Assembly: GCF_014638745.1 (NCBI RefSeq)
Contig: NZ_BMFO01000001.1
Coordinates: forward strand, 470,450-534,449
DNA: 64,000 nt
Origin: Arenimonas maotaiensis
GTDB lineage: Bacteria; Pseudomonadota; Gammaproteobacteria; Xanthomonadales; Xanthomonadaceae
Direction: 5' to 3'
Every line of letters begins with the position of its first letter. The stretch's first letter is position 1. Shown one piece after another: positions 1-8,100 of the stretch. The notes under the pieces are model-generated. The model saw only the letters and a program-made list of their open reading frames with translations. It made no database searches and was not told where the DNA came from. Both the position numbers and the translations under genes were made by a program.

Positions 1-1188
1 CAGCGGCTCGTTCTGCTCGGTCTTGCTCCAACGCAGGCTGGCGCGGTGCTTCTCGCCCAGGTTGGCGTCGATCTTGATCAGGGAGTCCTTGACCTTCAGT
101 TCGGCGGCGGCGGCATCGGCGGTGCCGATGTCCATGCCCCAGGTGGCGGAGGCGATGCTAGTGGCCGCGGCGATTTCGTCGTCGGTCAGCGGCACGTTGA
201 AGCGGTCGCTGCCGATCGGGCCGGCGGCCGGACCGCCGCGGGTGCTGGTCAGCTCTTCATAGGCGGCGAAGAAGAACAGGGTGTCCTTGACGATCGGACC
301 GCCGAAGGTGAAGCCCTTGGTGGTTTCCTCGAACGCCGGCGGATCGATGTAGCTGTCGGTCGAGCGGATGTAGCGGTCGCCCGCGCCGTTGTCGTCGCGG
401 TACACGTAGTAGACCGAGCCCTTGAATTCGTTGGTGCCGGACTTGGTGACGGCGTTGATGTTGGCGCCGGTGTAGCCCTTCTGGGTCACGTCGTAGTTGG
501 AGATGTTGATCTGCACGGACTCGATGGCGTCGATCGAAATCGGCTGCTTGGCGGTCGGCAGGTTGTTGGCCTCCAGGCCGAAGGTGTCGTTGGTGGCGAC
601 CGAGTCGATGGTGATCGAGTTGAAGCGGGAGTTCTGGCCGCCGACCGAAATTTCGCCGCGTTCCTTGTCGGTCTGCGACAGGCGCGGATCCAGGCGGGCG
701 TAATCCTGCAGGTTGCGTTGGATCGAGGCGAAGGAGTTCAGCTGTTCGCCGCTGATGTTGGTGCCGGCGCCCATCTTGTCGGCGCTGAACACTTCCGAAC
801 CCACGGCCACGCCGGTCACTTTCACGGTGTCGAGCACTTTCGGACCGCCCAGCGAGGCGTCGAGCGACTTGGTCTCGGCCAGCTGCAGGTAGACGTTGTC
901 GCGGGTCTCGGTCACGCCGTCCTTGGTGATGGTGATGGTGTACGGGCCGCCCACGCGCAGGCCGCGCGAGATATAACGGCCGCCGGCATCGGTGACCGCC
1001 GTGCTGACCGAACCGGATTCAATGTGCTTGATGGTCACGGTAGCGCCGGCCACCGGCTTGCCTTCGGTGCCGGTGATTTGGCCGCCGAGGGCGGACGAGG
1101 TGTTCTGGGCCAGAACCGGGGAGGCCGACAAGGCCACGGCAAGAGCCATGGAAAGCTGCGAAATCCGGACGCGTTTGGAAGAATTCAT
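1..1188 (-). CDS. TonB-dependent receptor, Oar-like, N-terminal part (cut by window edge)
   Basis: The 396 visible residues are the N-terminus of an outer-membrane TonB-dependent receptor. Residues 1-27 form a Sec signal peptide with a likely cut after PVLA. Residues about 30-110 are a carboxypeptidase-like regulatory domain (GGQITGTEGKPVAGATV, then a second strand set with GRYISRGL). A plug domain follows, with GGQNSRFNSITIDS and the TGANINAVTKSGTNEFKGSVYY stretch typical of Oar-like receptors. The barrel lies outside the window. The start is the only ATG ahead of the signal peptide; the Shine-Dalgarno is weak. The substrate cannot be told from the sequence; relatives import peptides, siderophores or glycans. 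Confidence 0.9.
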   Translation of the reverse strand, partial: MNSSKRVRISQLSMALAVALSASPVLAQNTSSALGGQITGTEGKPVAGATVTIKHIESGSVSTAVTDAGGRYISRGLRVGGPYTITITKDGVTETRDNVYLQLAETKSLDASLGGPKVLDTVKVTGVAVGSEVFSADKMGAGTNISGEQLNSFASIQRNLQDYARLDPRLSQTDKERGEISVGGQNSRFNSITIDSVATNDTFGLEANNLPTAKQPISIDAIESVQINISNYDVTQKGYTGANINAVTKSGTNEFKGSVYYVYRDDNGAGDRYIRSTDSYIDPPAFEETTKGFTFGGPIVKDTLFFFAAYEELTSTRGGPAAGPIGSDRFNVPLTDDEIAAATSIASATWGMDIGTADAAAAELKVKDSLIKIDANLGEKHRASLRWSKTEQNEPL

Positions 1189-1319
1189 GAGTGATTACCC
1201 GTTTTGTAGGTGAATGGCGAATGACTGCTACAGGGAAGCTGTATGACTACCCGCTGAACTACGGCGGAATTTTACCACCGAATGTTAATTTTATGTATGT
1301 TTTATGACAGGAAAATGAC

Positions 1320-1913
1320 TTACGAGGCGCTGTTCAGGTAGGCCCTGATGCCGTCCATCAGCATCTGCACCGAAATCGCCACCAGCAACATGCCCATCAG
1401 GCGCTCCAGGGCCACCAGAACCCGGGTTCCCAACACCTTATAGAGGTAGGTCGCGGACAGCAGGATCAGCGCCGTGCCGAACCAGGCCAAGGCCAGGGCC
1501 AGAGTCCAGTCGCCCATCCGGCCGGGATCCTGGCTGCCGAACAGCATCACCGCCGCCATGGCCGAGGGGCCGGCCACCATCGGAATGGCCATCGGTACGA
1601 TGAACGGCTCGCCGCCCTCGCCTTCGCCGAACATGCCTTCTGGGCTGGGGAAGATCATTTTCAGGCCGATCAGGAATAGGATGATGCCGCCGGCGATGGA
1701 CACCGACTCCTGGCGCAGATGCATGGCCTCAAGCACGTATTTGCCGCCCCAGAGGAAGCCCAGCAACACGAAAAAGGCGATCAGCAGCTCGCGCACCAGC
1801 ACCACGCGTTGGCGCGTTTTCGGCAAGGGCTTGAGCAGGCTCAGGAATACCGGGATATTGCCCAGCGGATCCATGATCAGGAACAGCAGCAGCGCGGCGG
1901 ATACGGTTTCCAT
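1320..1913 (-). CDS. MarC/YhgN family integral membrane protein
   Basis: A 197-residue, almost wholly hydrophobic protein with about six membrane segments. The opening METVSAALLLFLIMDPLGNIPVFL carries the DPLGNIP signature of the MarC family, and IVPMAIPMVAGPSAMAA is the second family signature. The family is related to LysE-type exporters but its substrate is not established; the old link of MarC to antibiotic resistance was withdrawn. It lies 3 nt after the SDR gene, so it is probably the last gene of a grxD-SDR-marC transcript. Confidence 0.88.
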   Translation of the reverse strand: METVSAALLLFLIMDPLGNIPVFLSLLKPLPKTRQRVVLVRELLIAFFVLLGFLWGGKYVLEAMHLRQESVSIAGGIILFLIGLKMIFPSPEGMFGEGEGGEPFIVPMAIPMVAGPSAMAAVMLFGSQDPGRMGDWTLALALAWFGTALILLSATYLYKVLGTRVLVALERLMGMLLVAISVQMLMDGIRAYLNSAS

Positions 1914-1916
1914 GGC

Positions 1917-2663
1917 TTATCGGATCTGGTCGGGGCGAAGGATGCGGCCGCGGTCGGCGATGCCGGCGGCGGACAGCAGATGGACGCAGGCCGGCGCGTA
2001 CACCGAGGCCTCGGGGCAATCAGTGGCGGCCTCTTCGACATACGCCCGGGCGCGGATGCTGGTGCGCATCGGGCCCGGCTGCAGGGCGGCGACCCGGACC
2101 ACGGAGTCCTCGGTCTCGTCGTGCAGCATCGACACCAGCCCTTCCAGGCCGGCCTTGGCGATGCCGTAGGCGCCCCAATAGGCTTTGTTGACGCGGCGCA
2201 GGTCCTCGGCCACGAACACCACCGCGGCGTCGCCGGATTGGCGCAGCACCGGCAGGCAGGCCTGGGTCAGCAGCCAGGGCGCGGTCAGGTTGACGTGGAT
2301 CTGGGTGACGAACTCTTCCGGACTGGTGGTTTCCAGCGGACGCAGGCCGGAGAAATCGGCCGCGCAATGCAGGATGCCGTGCAGACCGCCCAATTCGGCC
2401 GCGATTTTGTCGGCCATGGCCTCGTAATCGGCCGGGTCGGCGCCGCGCATATCAAGCGGATACAGGGCCGGCTCCGGGCCGATCTTCTTGATGGCGTCGT
2501 ACACCCGATTGAGCTTAGGCACTTTCTTGCCGAGCAGCACCACCGTGGCGCCGGCCGCGGCGGCGGCCTTGGCTGCCGCCTCGCCCAAGCCGCCATAGGC
2601 ACCCGTGACCAGGATGACCCGGCCGGCCAGGCAGTCCGGTGTGGGCGTCGGCAGCGGGCTCAT
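1917..2663 (-). CDS. YciK-like short-chain dehydrogenase/reductase with altered active site
   Basis: A 248-residue Rossmann-fold protein of the SDR superfamily. The cofactor loop TGAYGGLG, the HVNLTAPWLL helix with the structural Asn, and the YGIAK (YxxxK) motif are all present. The catalytic Ser expected 13 residues before the Tyr is not: the segment reads FVAEDLRRVNKAYWGAY, with Glu at that place, whereas E. coli YciK has Ser there. The protein may therefore be a weak or non-classical oxidoreductase. The ATG at 2663 overlaps the grxD stop as ATGA, which fixes the start. Substrate unknown. Confidence 0.85.
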   Translation of the reverse strand: MSPLPTPTPDCLAGRVILVTGAYGGLGEAAAKAAAAAGATVVLLGKKVPKLNRVYDAIKKIGPEPALYPLDMRGADPADYEAMADKIAAELGGLHGILHCAADFSGLRPLETTSPEEFVTQIHVNLTAPWLLTQACLPVLRQSGDAAVVFVAEDLRRVNKAYWGAYGIAKAGLEGLVSMLHDETEDSVVRVAALQPGPMRTSIRARAYVEEAATDCPEASVYAPACVHLLSAAGIADRGRILRPDQIR

Positions 2664-2989
2664 GCCGCTTTTTGCGCGTCCGCCACCATCGCGGCCAGAT
2701 CGCCGCTTTCGAACAGCTCCAAGGTGATGTCGCAGCCGCCGATCAGCTCGCCGTTGATGAACAGCTGCGGGAAAGTCGGCCAGTCGGAATAGCGCGGCAG
2801 GTTGGCGCGGATTTCCGGGTCCTCCAACACGTTGACGGTGTGCATCTGGGCGCCGACGGCCTTCAGCGCCTGCACGGTGCGCGAGGAAAAGCCGCACATC
2901 GGGAACTGCGGCGTGCCTTTCATGAACAGCACGATGGGCGCGCTGGTGATTTCGGCTTTGATGCGGTCGTTGATGGGATTGGTGGACAT
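2660..2989 (-). CDS. grxD: Monothiol glutaredoxin, Grx4/GrxD family
   Basis: A 109-residue glutaredoxin of the CGFS class (FPMCGFSSRTVQAL). The later TFPQLFINGELIGGCDI stretch holds the cis-Pro and GG glutathione-binding features. Members of this family bind a [2Fe-2S] cluster with glutathione and BolA and pass it to client proteins. The length matches E. coli GrxD closely. A GGAG about 7 nt upstream supports the ATG at 2989. It is first in a unit with the SDR and marC, divergent from sodB. Confidence 0.95.
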   Translation of the reverse strand: MSTNPINDRIKAEITSAPIVLFMKGTPQFPMCGFSSRTVQALKAVGAQMHTVNVLEDPEIRANLPRYSDWPTFPQLFINGELIGGCDITLELFESGDLAAMVADAQKAA

Positions 2990-3087
2990 GCGGTGCTCCG
3001 AGGGTTTCGAGGGAATACATCCCGTTCACTAACGAGGTAGAATTATAAGCCCTATTGCCCCACCACGGATCAACCCGGAGAACCCCC

Positions 3088-3666
3088 ATGGCCATCGAAC
3101 TGCCCGCCCTGCCCTACGACCGTACCGCGCTTGAACCGCACATCTCGGCCGAAACCATCGACTACCACTACTCCAAGCACCACCAGACCTACGTCACCAA
3201 CCTGAACAACCTGATCGCCGGTACCGAATTCGAGAGCGCCGACCTGGAAACCATCGTGCGCAAATCGCAGGGCGGCCTGTTCAACAACGCCGCCCAGGTC
3301 TGGAACCACACCTTCTACTGGAACTGCCTGAAACCGAACGGCGGCGGCGCACCGACCGGCAAGCTGGCCGAGGCCATCGATGCCGCGTTCGGTAGCTTCG
3401 AGGCATTCAAGGCCGAATTCACCAAGACCGCCATCGGCACCTTCGGTTCCGGCTGGGCCTGGCTGGTGCAGCGCACGGACGGCAGTCTGGCCTTGGTCAG
3501 CACCTCCAACGCCGCCACCCCGCTGACCGGCGCCGATAAGCCGCTGCTGACCTGCGACGTCTGGGAACACGCCTATTACGTGGACTACCGCAACGCCCGC
3601 CCGAAATACGTGGAAGCGTTCTGGAACCTGGTCAACTGGGATTTCGTCGCCGCCCAGATGGCGTGA
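3088..3666 (+). CDS. sodB: Iron superoxide dismutase
   Basis: A 192-residue cytoplasmic enzyme that dismutates superoxide to peroxide and oxygen. The metal ligands fall at the same numbers as in E. coli SodB: His27, His74, Asp157 and His161 ([13 protein letters not shown]). Gln70 in NNAAQVWNH is the second-sphere Gln placed as in Fe-type enzymes, so iron is the likely metal. The start at 3088 is preceded by GGAG at 3077-3080; an upstream in-frame ATG lacks homology. A TAGAAT hexamer at 3038-3043 may be the -10. A strong hairpin terminator follows at 3718. Confidence 0.96.
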   Translation: MAIELPALPYDRTALEPHISAETIDYHYSKHHQTYVTNLNNLIAGTEFESADLETIVRKSQGGLFNNAAQVWNHTFYWNCLKPNGGGAPTGKLAEAIDAAFGSFEAFKAEFTKTAIGTFGSGWAWLVQRTDGSLALVSTSNAATPLTGADKPLLTCDVWEHAYYVDYRNARPKYVEAFWNLVNWDFVAAQMA

Positions 3667-3717
3667 TGCCGCGATGCGGGGGCGAACACATAGGTTCGCC
3701 CCTACAGCGGTTATGAC

Positions 3718-3755
3718 GAAACGAAAAACGCGCCCTCGGGCTCCTTTTTCGTTTC
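3718..3755. terminator. Bidirectional rho-independent terminator between sodB and purK
   Basis: Perfect 11-bp inverted repeat GAAACGAAAAA (3718-3728) / TTTTTCGTTTC (3745-3755) around a smaller GCC/GGC hairpin. The A-run and T-run let it act on both converging transcripts. It reaches into the purK stop codon at 3754-3756. Confidence 0.8.
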
Positions 3756-4893
3756 AGGCCAGGCGGACGATGACCGGCGCGACCTGTGTCTGCCGGCTGA
3801 GGGCGGCACCGACGCGCGCCAGGGATTCGGCCAAAGCCTGCGGCGAATCCGCGCGCAAGGTGGCATGCCCCACTTTACGGCCGGCGCGGGCGCGTTTGCC
3901 GTAGTCATGCCAATGGCCGCCGGCCTCCTGCAGCACCGGTTGCGCGTCCGGCATCGCGCCGATCCAGTTCAGCATGCAACTGGCGCCGAGCGAACGGGTA
4001 CTGCCGAGCGGCAGGCCGAGCACGGCGCGCAGATGGTTCTGGAACTGCGAGGTTTCCGCGCCCTCGATGGTCCAATGCCCGGAGTTGTGCACGCGCGGCG
4101 CCATCTCGTTGGCCATCAGCCGGCCCTGATGCAGGAACAGCTCGAGCGCGAACACACCGACGTAATCGAGTTTTTCCGCGACCTTGCGGGCGTAGGCCAC
4201 GGCGTCGGCCTCGAACGCGGCGGTGCCGGTGGCCGGCGACAGGCTGGCCGACAGCACGCCCTGCTCATGCCAGTTCTCGGTCAGCGCCCAATGGCGGAAC
4301 TCGCCGTCGCGGCCGCGCACGGCCACTACCGAAATCTCGCGCTCGAACGGCACGAACGCCTCCAGGATCAGGCCGACGGTAGCGGCCTGCGCGCCTAGCG
4401 CCTGCCAGGCGGCGTCGATGTCGGCATCGGAGCGGATGCGGAACTGGCCCTTGCCGTCGTAGCCCAGGCGTCGGGTCTTCAGGATGCACGGCGTGCCGAG
4501 CTCGGCGATGGCGGCGCGCAGGGCGTCGAAGCCGGTGATGTCGCGGAAGTCCGGGACGTCGATGTCCAGTTCGCGGAACAAGGTCTTCTCGGCCAGGCGG
4601 TCCTGCGACACCGCCAGGGCGTCGGGATTGGGGAACACCGGAATGCGGGCATTCAACCAGCGCGCGCTTTCGGCCGGCACGTTCTCGAAGTCGAAGGTGG
4701 CGACGTCGACCTTGGCCGCGAACTCGGCCAGGATGGCTTCATCGCGGTAATCGCCGACCAGCATCGGCGCGAACTGGCCGGCGCAGGCATCGGTGACGTT
4801 GTCCAGCAACAGGAAGCGCAGGCCCAGCGGCGCGCCGGAAAGCGCCATCATGCGGGCCAGCTGTCCGCCGCCGAGGATGCCGACCGTGGTCAT
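3754..4893 (-). CDS. purK: N5-carboxyaminoimidazole ribonucleotide synthase
   Basis: A 379-residue ATP-grasp enzyme of de novo purine synthesis that carboxylates AIR to N5-CAIR with ATP and bicarbonate. Visible features are the opening [17 protein letters not shown], the ATP-grasp segment [17 protein letters not shown], and the [19 protein letters not shown] metal/substrate block with SQFQNHLRA. The start overlaps the purE stop by 4 nt (ATGA), so purE and purK are translationally coupled and their products act in succession. The length is slightly above that of E. coli PurK (355). Confidence 0.96.
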   Translation of the reverse strand: MTTVGILGGGQLARMMALSGAPLGLRFLLLDNVTDACAGQFAPMLVGDYRDEAILAEFAAKVDVATFDFENVPAESARWLNARIPVFPNPDALAVSQDRLAEKTLFRELDIDVPDFRDITGFDALRAAIAELGTPCILKTRRLGYDGKGQFRIRSDADIDAAWQALGAQAATVGLILEAFVPFEREISVVAVRGRDGEFRHWALTENWHEQGVLSASLSPATGTAAFEADAVAYARKVAEKLDYVGVFALELFLHQGRLMANEMAPRVHNSGHWTIEGAETSQFQNHLRAVLGLPLGSTRSLGASCMLNWIGAMPDAQPVLQEAGGHWHDYGKRARAGRKVGHATLRADSPQALAESLARVGAALSRQTQVAPVIVRLA

Positions 4894-5393
4894 GGCAGAC
4901 GCGGATCGGGCGCGGCCAGCACGGCGTCGGTCTGTTGCCGACGGAAAGCGGCGAGCTTGGCGGCCACGTCCGGGAACTCGGCGGCCAGCATGGCGGCCGC
5001 GAACAGCGCGGCATTGGCGGCGCCGGCCTGGCCGATGGCGAAGGTGGCGACCGGAACGCCGGCCGGCATCTGCACGATCGACAGCAGGGAATCCTGGCCG
5101 CTGAGCGCCTTGCTCTGCACCGGAACGCCCAGCACCGGCACGGCGGTCTTGGCGGCCAGCATGCCCGGCAGATGCGCGGCGCCACCGGCGCCGGCGATGA
5201 TCGCGCGCAGGCCGCGCGTCTGGGCGTTTTCGGCGTAGGAGAACAGCAGATCGGGGGTGCGGTGGGCGGAGACCACCTGCACGTCGTGCGCGATGCCGAA
5301 CGCTTCGAGGTGCTTCACCGCGTGCTGCATGGTGTCCCAATCGCTGCGGGAACCCATCACCACGCCAACCAGTACCGGACTTGAATCAGCCAT
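4890..5393 (-). CDS. purE: N5-carboxyaminoimidazole ribonucleotide mutase
   Basis: A 167-residue class I PurE that shifts the carboxyl group of N5-CAIR to give CAIR. The nucleotide-binding motif [12 protein letters not shown], the catalytic-loop [10 protein letters not shown] and the [13 protein letters not shown] block are all present, and length equals that of E. coli PurE within two residues. It is first in purEK, divergent from the Trm112-like gene with overlapping promoter hexamers between them. Confidence 0.97.
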   Translation of the reverse strand: MADSSPVLVGVVMGSRSDWDTMQHAVKHLEAFGIAHDVQVVSAHRTPDLLFSYAENAQTRGLRAIIAGAGGAAHLPGMLAAKTAVPVLGVPVQSKALSGQDSLLSIVQMPAGVPVATFAIGQAGAANAALFAAAMLAAEFPDVAAKLAAFRRQQTDAVLAAPDPRLP

Positions 5394-5416
5394 AGCGCTA
5401 ACCCCATCTAAAGGCG

Positions 5417-5423
5417 TATTCTA
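5417..5423. promoter_or_regulatory. Overlapping divergent -10 hexamers (purEK and Trm112/nadC)
   Basis: TATTCT (5417-5422) reads rightward and TAGAAT (complement of 5418-5423) reads leftward in the 59-bp divergent gap. The leftward start site would leave purE a leader of about 18 nt. The rightward one would leave about 24 nt before the ATG at 5453 and would exclude the ATG at 5423. The -35 elements are poor, so this is a proposal. Confidence 0.35.
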
Positions 5424-5452
5424 TGCGCTTATCGCTGAAACTTCCACGGCCC

Positions 5453-5719
5453 ATGGACAAAAAACTGCTCGACATCCTGTGCTGCCCCGCCAGCAAACAG
5501 CCGCTGCTCATACTGCCCGCCGACGCCCTGAAACGGCTCAACGCCGCGGTCGCGGCCGGCGCCGTGGCCGATGTCGATGGCCGCACGGTGAGCGCGCCCT
5601 ATGCCGAGGCCCTGATCACCGCCGACGGCAAGCTGATCTACCGCATCGACGACGGCATTCCGGTGCTGTTGGCCGACGAAGCCGTCGCCGCCACCGCGAT
5701 CGACGGCCGCGATGCCTGA
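5453..5719 (+). CDS. Trm112/YcaR-like small protein
   Basis: An 88-residue protein of the Trm112 family (UPF0434). The N-terminal MDKKLLDILCCPASKQPL and the C-terminal LIYRIDDGIPVLLADEA are the two ends of the family, with about 25 extra residues between them compared with the 60-residue E. coli YcaR. The usual CPxC zinc knuckle is reduced to CCPASK, so zinc binding is doubtful. The ATG at 5453 is preferred over the one at 5423 because MDKKLL aligns with the family start. It overlaps nadC by 8 nt. The cellular role of bacterial members is not settled. Confidence 0.8.
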   Translation: MDKKLLDILCCPASKQPLLILPADALKRLNAAVAAGAVADVDGRTVSAPYAEALITADGKLIYRIDDGIPVLLADEAVAATAIDGRDA

Positions 5720-6569
5720 TATGCGCGGCGTTCCCGCGCCGCCGCAGGCGGTGGTCGAGGCCGATGCCGCACGCAGCCTGGCCGAGGACATCCAAGGCGG
5801 CGACGTCACCGCCGAACTGCTCGAGGACGCCATCGAATCCGGCTATGTCGTCGCCAAGGAAGCCGCGTGGGTCTGCGGCCGGCCGTGGTTCGACGCCTGT
5901 TTCCGGCAACTGGACCCGGATGTCGAACTGCATTGGCTGGTCGCCGAAGGCGACGAGGTCGCCGCCGGCACGGTGCTGGTCCGCTTCCGCGGCCGCGTGC
6001 GCGCCTTGGTCGGCGCCGAGCGCAGCGCGCTGAACTTCCTGCAGACCCTATCGGCCACCGCCACCCAGACCGCGGCCTATGCCAAAGCCCTGGCCGGCAC
6101 CGGCACGCGCGTACTCGACACCCGCAAGACCCTGCCCGGCCTGCGCCAGGCCCAGAAATACGCGGTGCGCGTCGGCGGCGGCATCAATCACCGCATGGGC
6201 CTGTTCGATGCGGTCATGCTCAAGGAAAACCACATCCATGCCGCCGGCTCCATCGCCGCGGCGGTTGCCGAGTCGCGTAGCCGGCATCCGGACATCCCGG
6301 TCATCGTCGAGGTCGAAACGCTCGACGAGCTGCGCGAGGCGCTGGCCACCGACTGCACCCGCATCCTCATCGACGACTTCAGCGATGCCGACATGCATGA
6401 GGCGGTGCGCCTGGCCGGCGGCCGCAAGCCGCTGGAGGTTTCCGGCGGCGTCACATGGGAGCGGCTGGCCGCCATCGCCGCGGCCGGCGTCGATTTCGTC
6501 TCGGTCGGCGCGCTGACCAAACACATCCGCGCCGTCGATTTCTCGATGCGTCTGGGCGACCCGCCGTGA
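5712..6569 (+). CDS. nadC: Nicotinate-nucleotide pyrophosphorylase (quinolinate phosphoribosyltransferase)
   Basis: A 285-residue enzyme of de novo NAD synthesis that condenses quinolinate with PRPP to nicotinate mononucleotide. The LDTRKTLPGLRQAQKYAV motif with catalytic Arg/Lys, GGGINHRMGLFDAVMLKENH and the C-terminal LEVSGGVTWERLAAIAAAGVDFVSVGALTKH phosphate-binding half-barrel are intact. A second in-frame ATG at 5721 is possible. Its stop overlaps the next gene as GTGA. Confidence 0.96.
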   Translation: MPDMRGVPAPPQAVVEADAARSLAEDIQGGDVTAELLEDAIESGYVVAKEAAWVCGRPWFDACFRQLDPDVELHWLVAEGDEVAAGTVLVRFRGRVRALVGAERSALNFLQTLSATATQTAAYAKALAGTGTRVLDTRKTLPGLRQAQKYAVRVGGGINHRMGLFDAVMLKENHIHAAGSIAAAVAESRSRHPDIPVIVEVETLDELREALATDCTRILIDDFSDADMHEAVRLAGGRKPLEVSGGVTWERLAAIAAAGVDFVSVGALTKHIRAVDFSMRLGDPP

Positions 6570-6886
6570 ATGCGGTCTGGTTCATCCTGCTGGCGTTTCC
6601 GCTGTGGGCGTTCTGGTCGGCGGGACGCGCCGCGGCCGAAGAGGCCGCGCGCTTCAGCCGGCAGCTGTGCATCCGCGCCGGCGTGCAGTGGCTGGATGAC
6701 AGCGTGCACCAAGTGCGTCTCGGCATCACGCGCGAATCCGGCCGTCTGCGCTGGCGCCGGACCTACCGGTTCGAATACTCGCACGACGGCCACGACCGTT
6801 ACGCCGGCAGCGTAACCCTGCTCGGCGACCGCGCGGTGAGCTGGAGCGAACCGGTGGCGCGCACGGCGCCGGACCGGCTTATTTGA
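6566..6886 (+). CDS. DUF3301 family small membrane-anchored protein
   Basis: A 106-residue protein opening with one membrane helix (AVWFILLAFPLWAFW), then a basic soluble domain containing CIRAGVQWLDDSVHQVRL and RWRRTYRFEYSHDGHDRY. This pattern (QLLD-like turn, RR-YxFE-S) is that of DUF3301, whose function is unknown. The GTG at 6566 overlaps the nadC stop by 4 nt and is the only start that keeps the helix at the N-terminus. Its 3' end overlaps the convergent sspB by 8 nt. Confidence 0.75.
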   Translation: MNAVWFILLAFPLWAFWSAGRAAAEEAARFSRQLCIRAGVQWLDDSVHQVRLGITRESGRLRWRRTYRFEYSHDGHDRYAGSVTLLGDRAVSWSEPVARTAPDRLI

Positions 6887-7331
6887 CGATGCGCAGATGC
6901 CCGCCCTTCGGGGGCGGCGGCGTCCGGTCATCACCGGCCTCTTCCGCCTCGGCATCGGCGGCGGCCTGCTCGGCCGAAACCGCATCGACGTCTTCCGACG
7001 CGCCCTCGTCCGGCGGCAACATCATGCCCTGCCCGGTTTCATGGGCGTAAATGGCGATCACCGCCGCCACCGGCACGTACAGGAATTGGCTGACGCCGCC
7101 GAAGCGGGCCTTGAAGCTCAGGCCGTCGTTGCCCAGATCCAGGGCCTCGACCGCGCGCATGGCGATGTTCAGCACCACCTTGCCGTCCTTGACCGCCGAA
7201 GCCGGAACCTGCACGTCCGGTTGCCGGGCGTCGACCAGGATGTAGGGCGTCAGGTCGTTGTCGTTGATCCACTCGTACAGCGCCCGCAGCAGGTACGGAC
7301 GGTTGGAGCTCATGCGCGGCGCGTCGGCCAT
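6879..7331 (-). CDS. sspB: ClpXP protease specificity-enhancing factor
   Basis: A 150-residue adaptor that tethers SsrA-tagged proteins to ClpXP. The N-terminal substrate-binding domain opens with SSNRPYLLRALYEWINDNDLTPYILVDA. An acidic flexible linker rich in Asp, Glu and Ala follows. The C-terminal GGHLRIVK matches the ClpX-binding XB tail (LRVVK in E. coli). The ATG at 7331 shares TGATG with the sspA stop; a second candidate at 7313 starts at MSSNRPY. It is the distal gene of the pet-ssp cluster. Confidence 0.93.
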   Translation of the reverse strand: MADAPRMSSNRPYLLRALYEWINDNDLTPYILVDARQPDVQVPASAVKDGKVVLNIAMRAVEALDLGNDGLSFKARFGGVSQFLYVPVAAVIAIYAHETGQGMMLPPDEGASEDVDAVSAEQAAADAEAEEAGDDRTPPPPKGGHLRIVK

Positions 7332-7969
7332 CAGCTGAACGCCATGTCGCGCAGGGCCTTTTCCTCGGCGGTCATGCTGCGGGTGAAGGCCGGATTGCGG
7401 AAGATGCGCAGGCCGTAGTCCTCGACGCATTTGGCGTCCTTCGGCAGCACCACGCCGAGCGCCGGCAGGCGCCAGATGATGGGGGTGATGGCGCAGTCGA
7501 CCAGACTCATGTCGTTGCCGAAGAAGAACCGGTTGCCCTTGAAGAACGGCAGCGACTCGAGGATGAGTTCGCGCAGGCGCTTGCGCGCGGGCTCGACGCC
7601 CTTGCCGCCGGCCATGATGGCCTGCACCTGCGGCACCCAGTCCTGCTCGACCTGGCGCACGGCGATGCGGTGCATGGCGCGGAAGATCGGTTCGGCCGGC
7701 ATCAGCGCCGGGTGCGGGTAGCGCTCGTCCAGGTATTCGGCGATGACGTTGGAGATGTAGATGGCGTTGTCGCGCTCGACCAGGGTCGGCACCGAATGGT
7801 AATGCGGCGCCAACAGCAGCAGGTCTTCGGGCGGATTGGCGGTATCGACGGGAATCAGGTCGTAGGTCAGGCCCTTGGCGGCCATCACCATCCGGACTTT
7901 ATGGCAGACCACGCAGTTTTTCGCGGAATAAAGGGTCAGGGTATTGCGGGAGCGCGGCGCTGTTGCCAT
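7331..7969 (-). CDS. sspA: Stringent starvation protein A
   Basis: A 212-residue GST-fold protein, the same length as E. coli SspA. An N-terminal thioredoxin-like domain (LTLYSAKNCVVCHKVRMVMAAKGL) is followed by the helical GST C-domain (FFFGNDMSLVDCAITPIIWRL). SspA binds RNA polymerase and alters transcription in stationary phase and acid stress. The CVVC pair is unlike E. coli SspA. It follows petC in the order petABC-sspA-sspB common in proteobacteria, but a hairpin terminator separates it from petC, so it probably also has its own promoter. Confidence 0.93.
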   Translation of the reverse strand: MATAPRSRNTLTLYSAKNCVVCHKVRMVMAAKGLTYDLIPVDTANPPEDLLLLAPHYHSVPTLVERDNAIYISNVIAEYLDERYPHPALMPAEPIFRAMHRIAVRQVEQDWVPQVQAIMAGGKGVEPARKRLRELILESLPFFKGNRFFFGNDMSLVDCAITPIIWRLPALGVVLPKDAKCVEDYGLRIFRNPAFTRSMTAEEKALRDMAFS

Positions 7970-8057
7970 TCCATTGTACCTATCGAAGTCGAGGGTGATT
8001 TGCGTCCATTCATCTTAAAATCGCCAATTTCACCGCATTTTGCAATGCCTGGCATGA

Positions 8058-8083
8058 AAAAAGGCCGCTTGCGCGGCCTTTTT
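8058..8083 (-). terminator. Terminator after petC
   Basis: Stem AAAAAGGCCGC (8058-8068) / GCGGCCTTTTT (8073-8083) with loop TTGC. On the minus strand the GC stem is followed by a T-run, 18 nt past the petC stop. It should limit read-through from petABC into sspAB. Confidence 0.75.
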
Positions 8084-8100
8084 CCTGCGATTCCAACGAC

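Noticed and set aside
46..1194. A 382-codon plus-strand frame at the left edge
   Set aside because: The minus strand encodes an unmistakable TonB-dependent receptor with signal peptide; the plus frame is Gly/Val/Asp-rich shadow.
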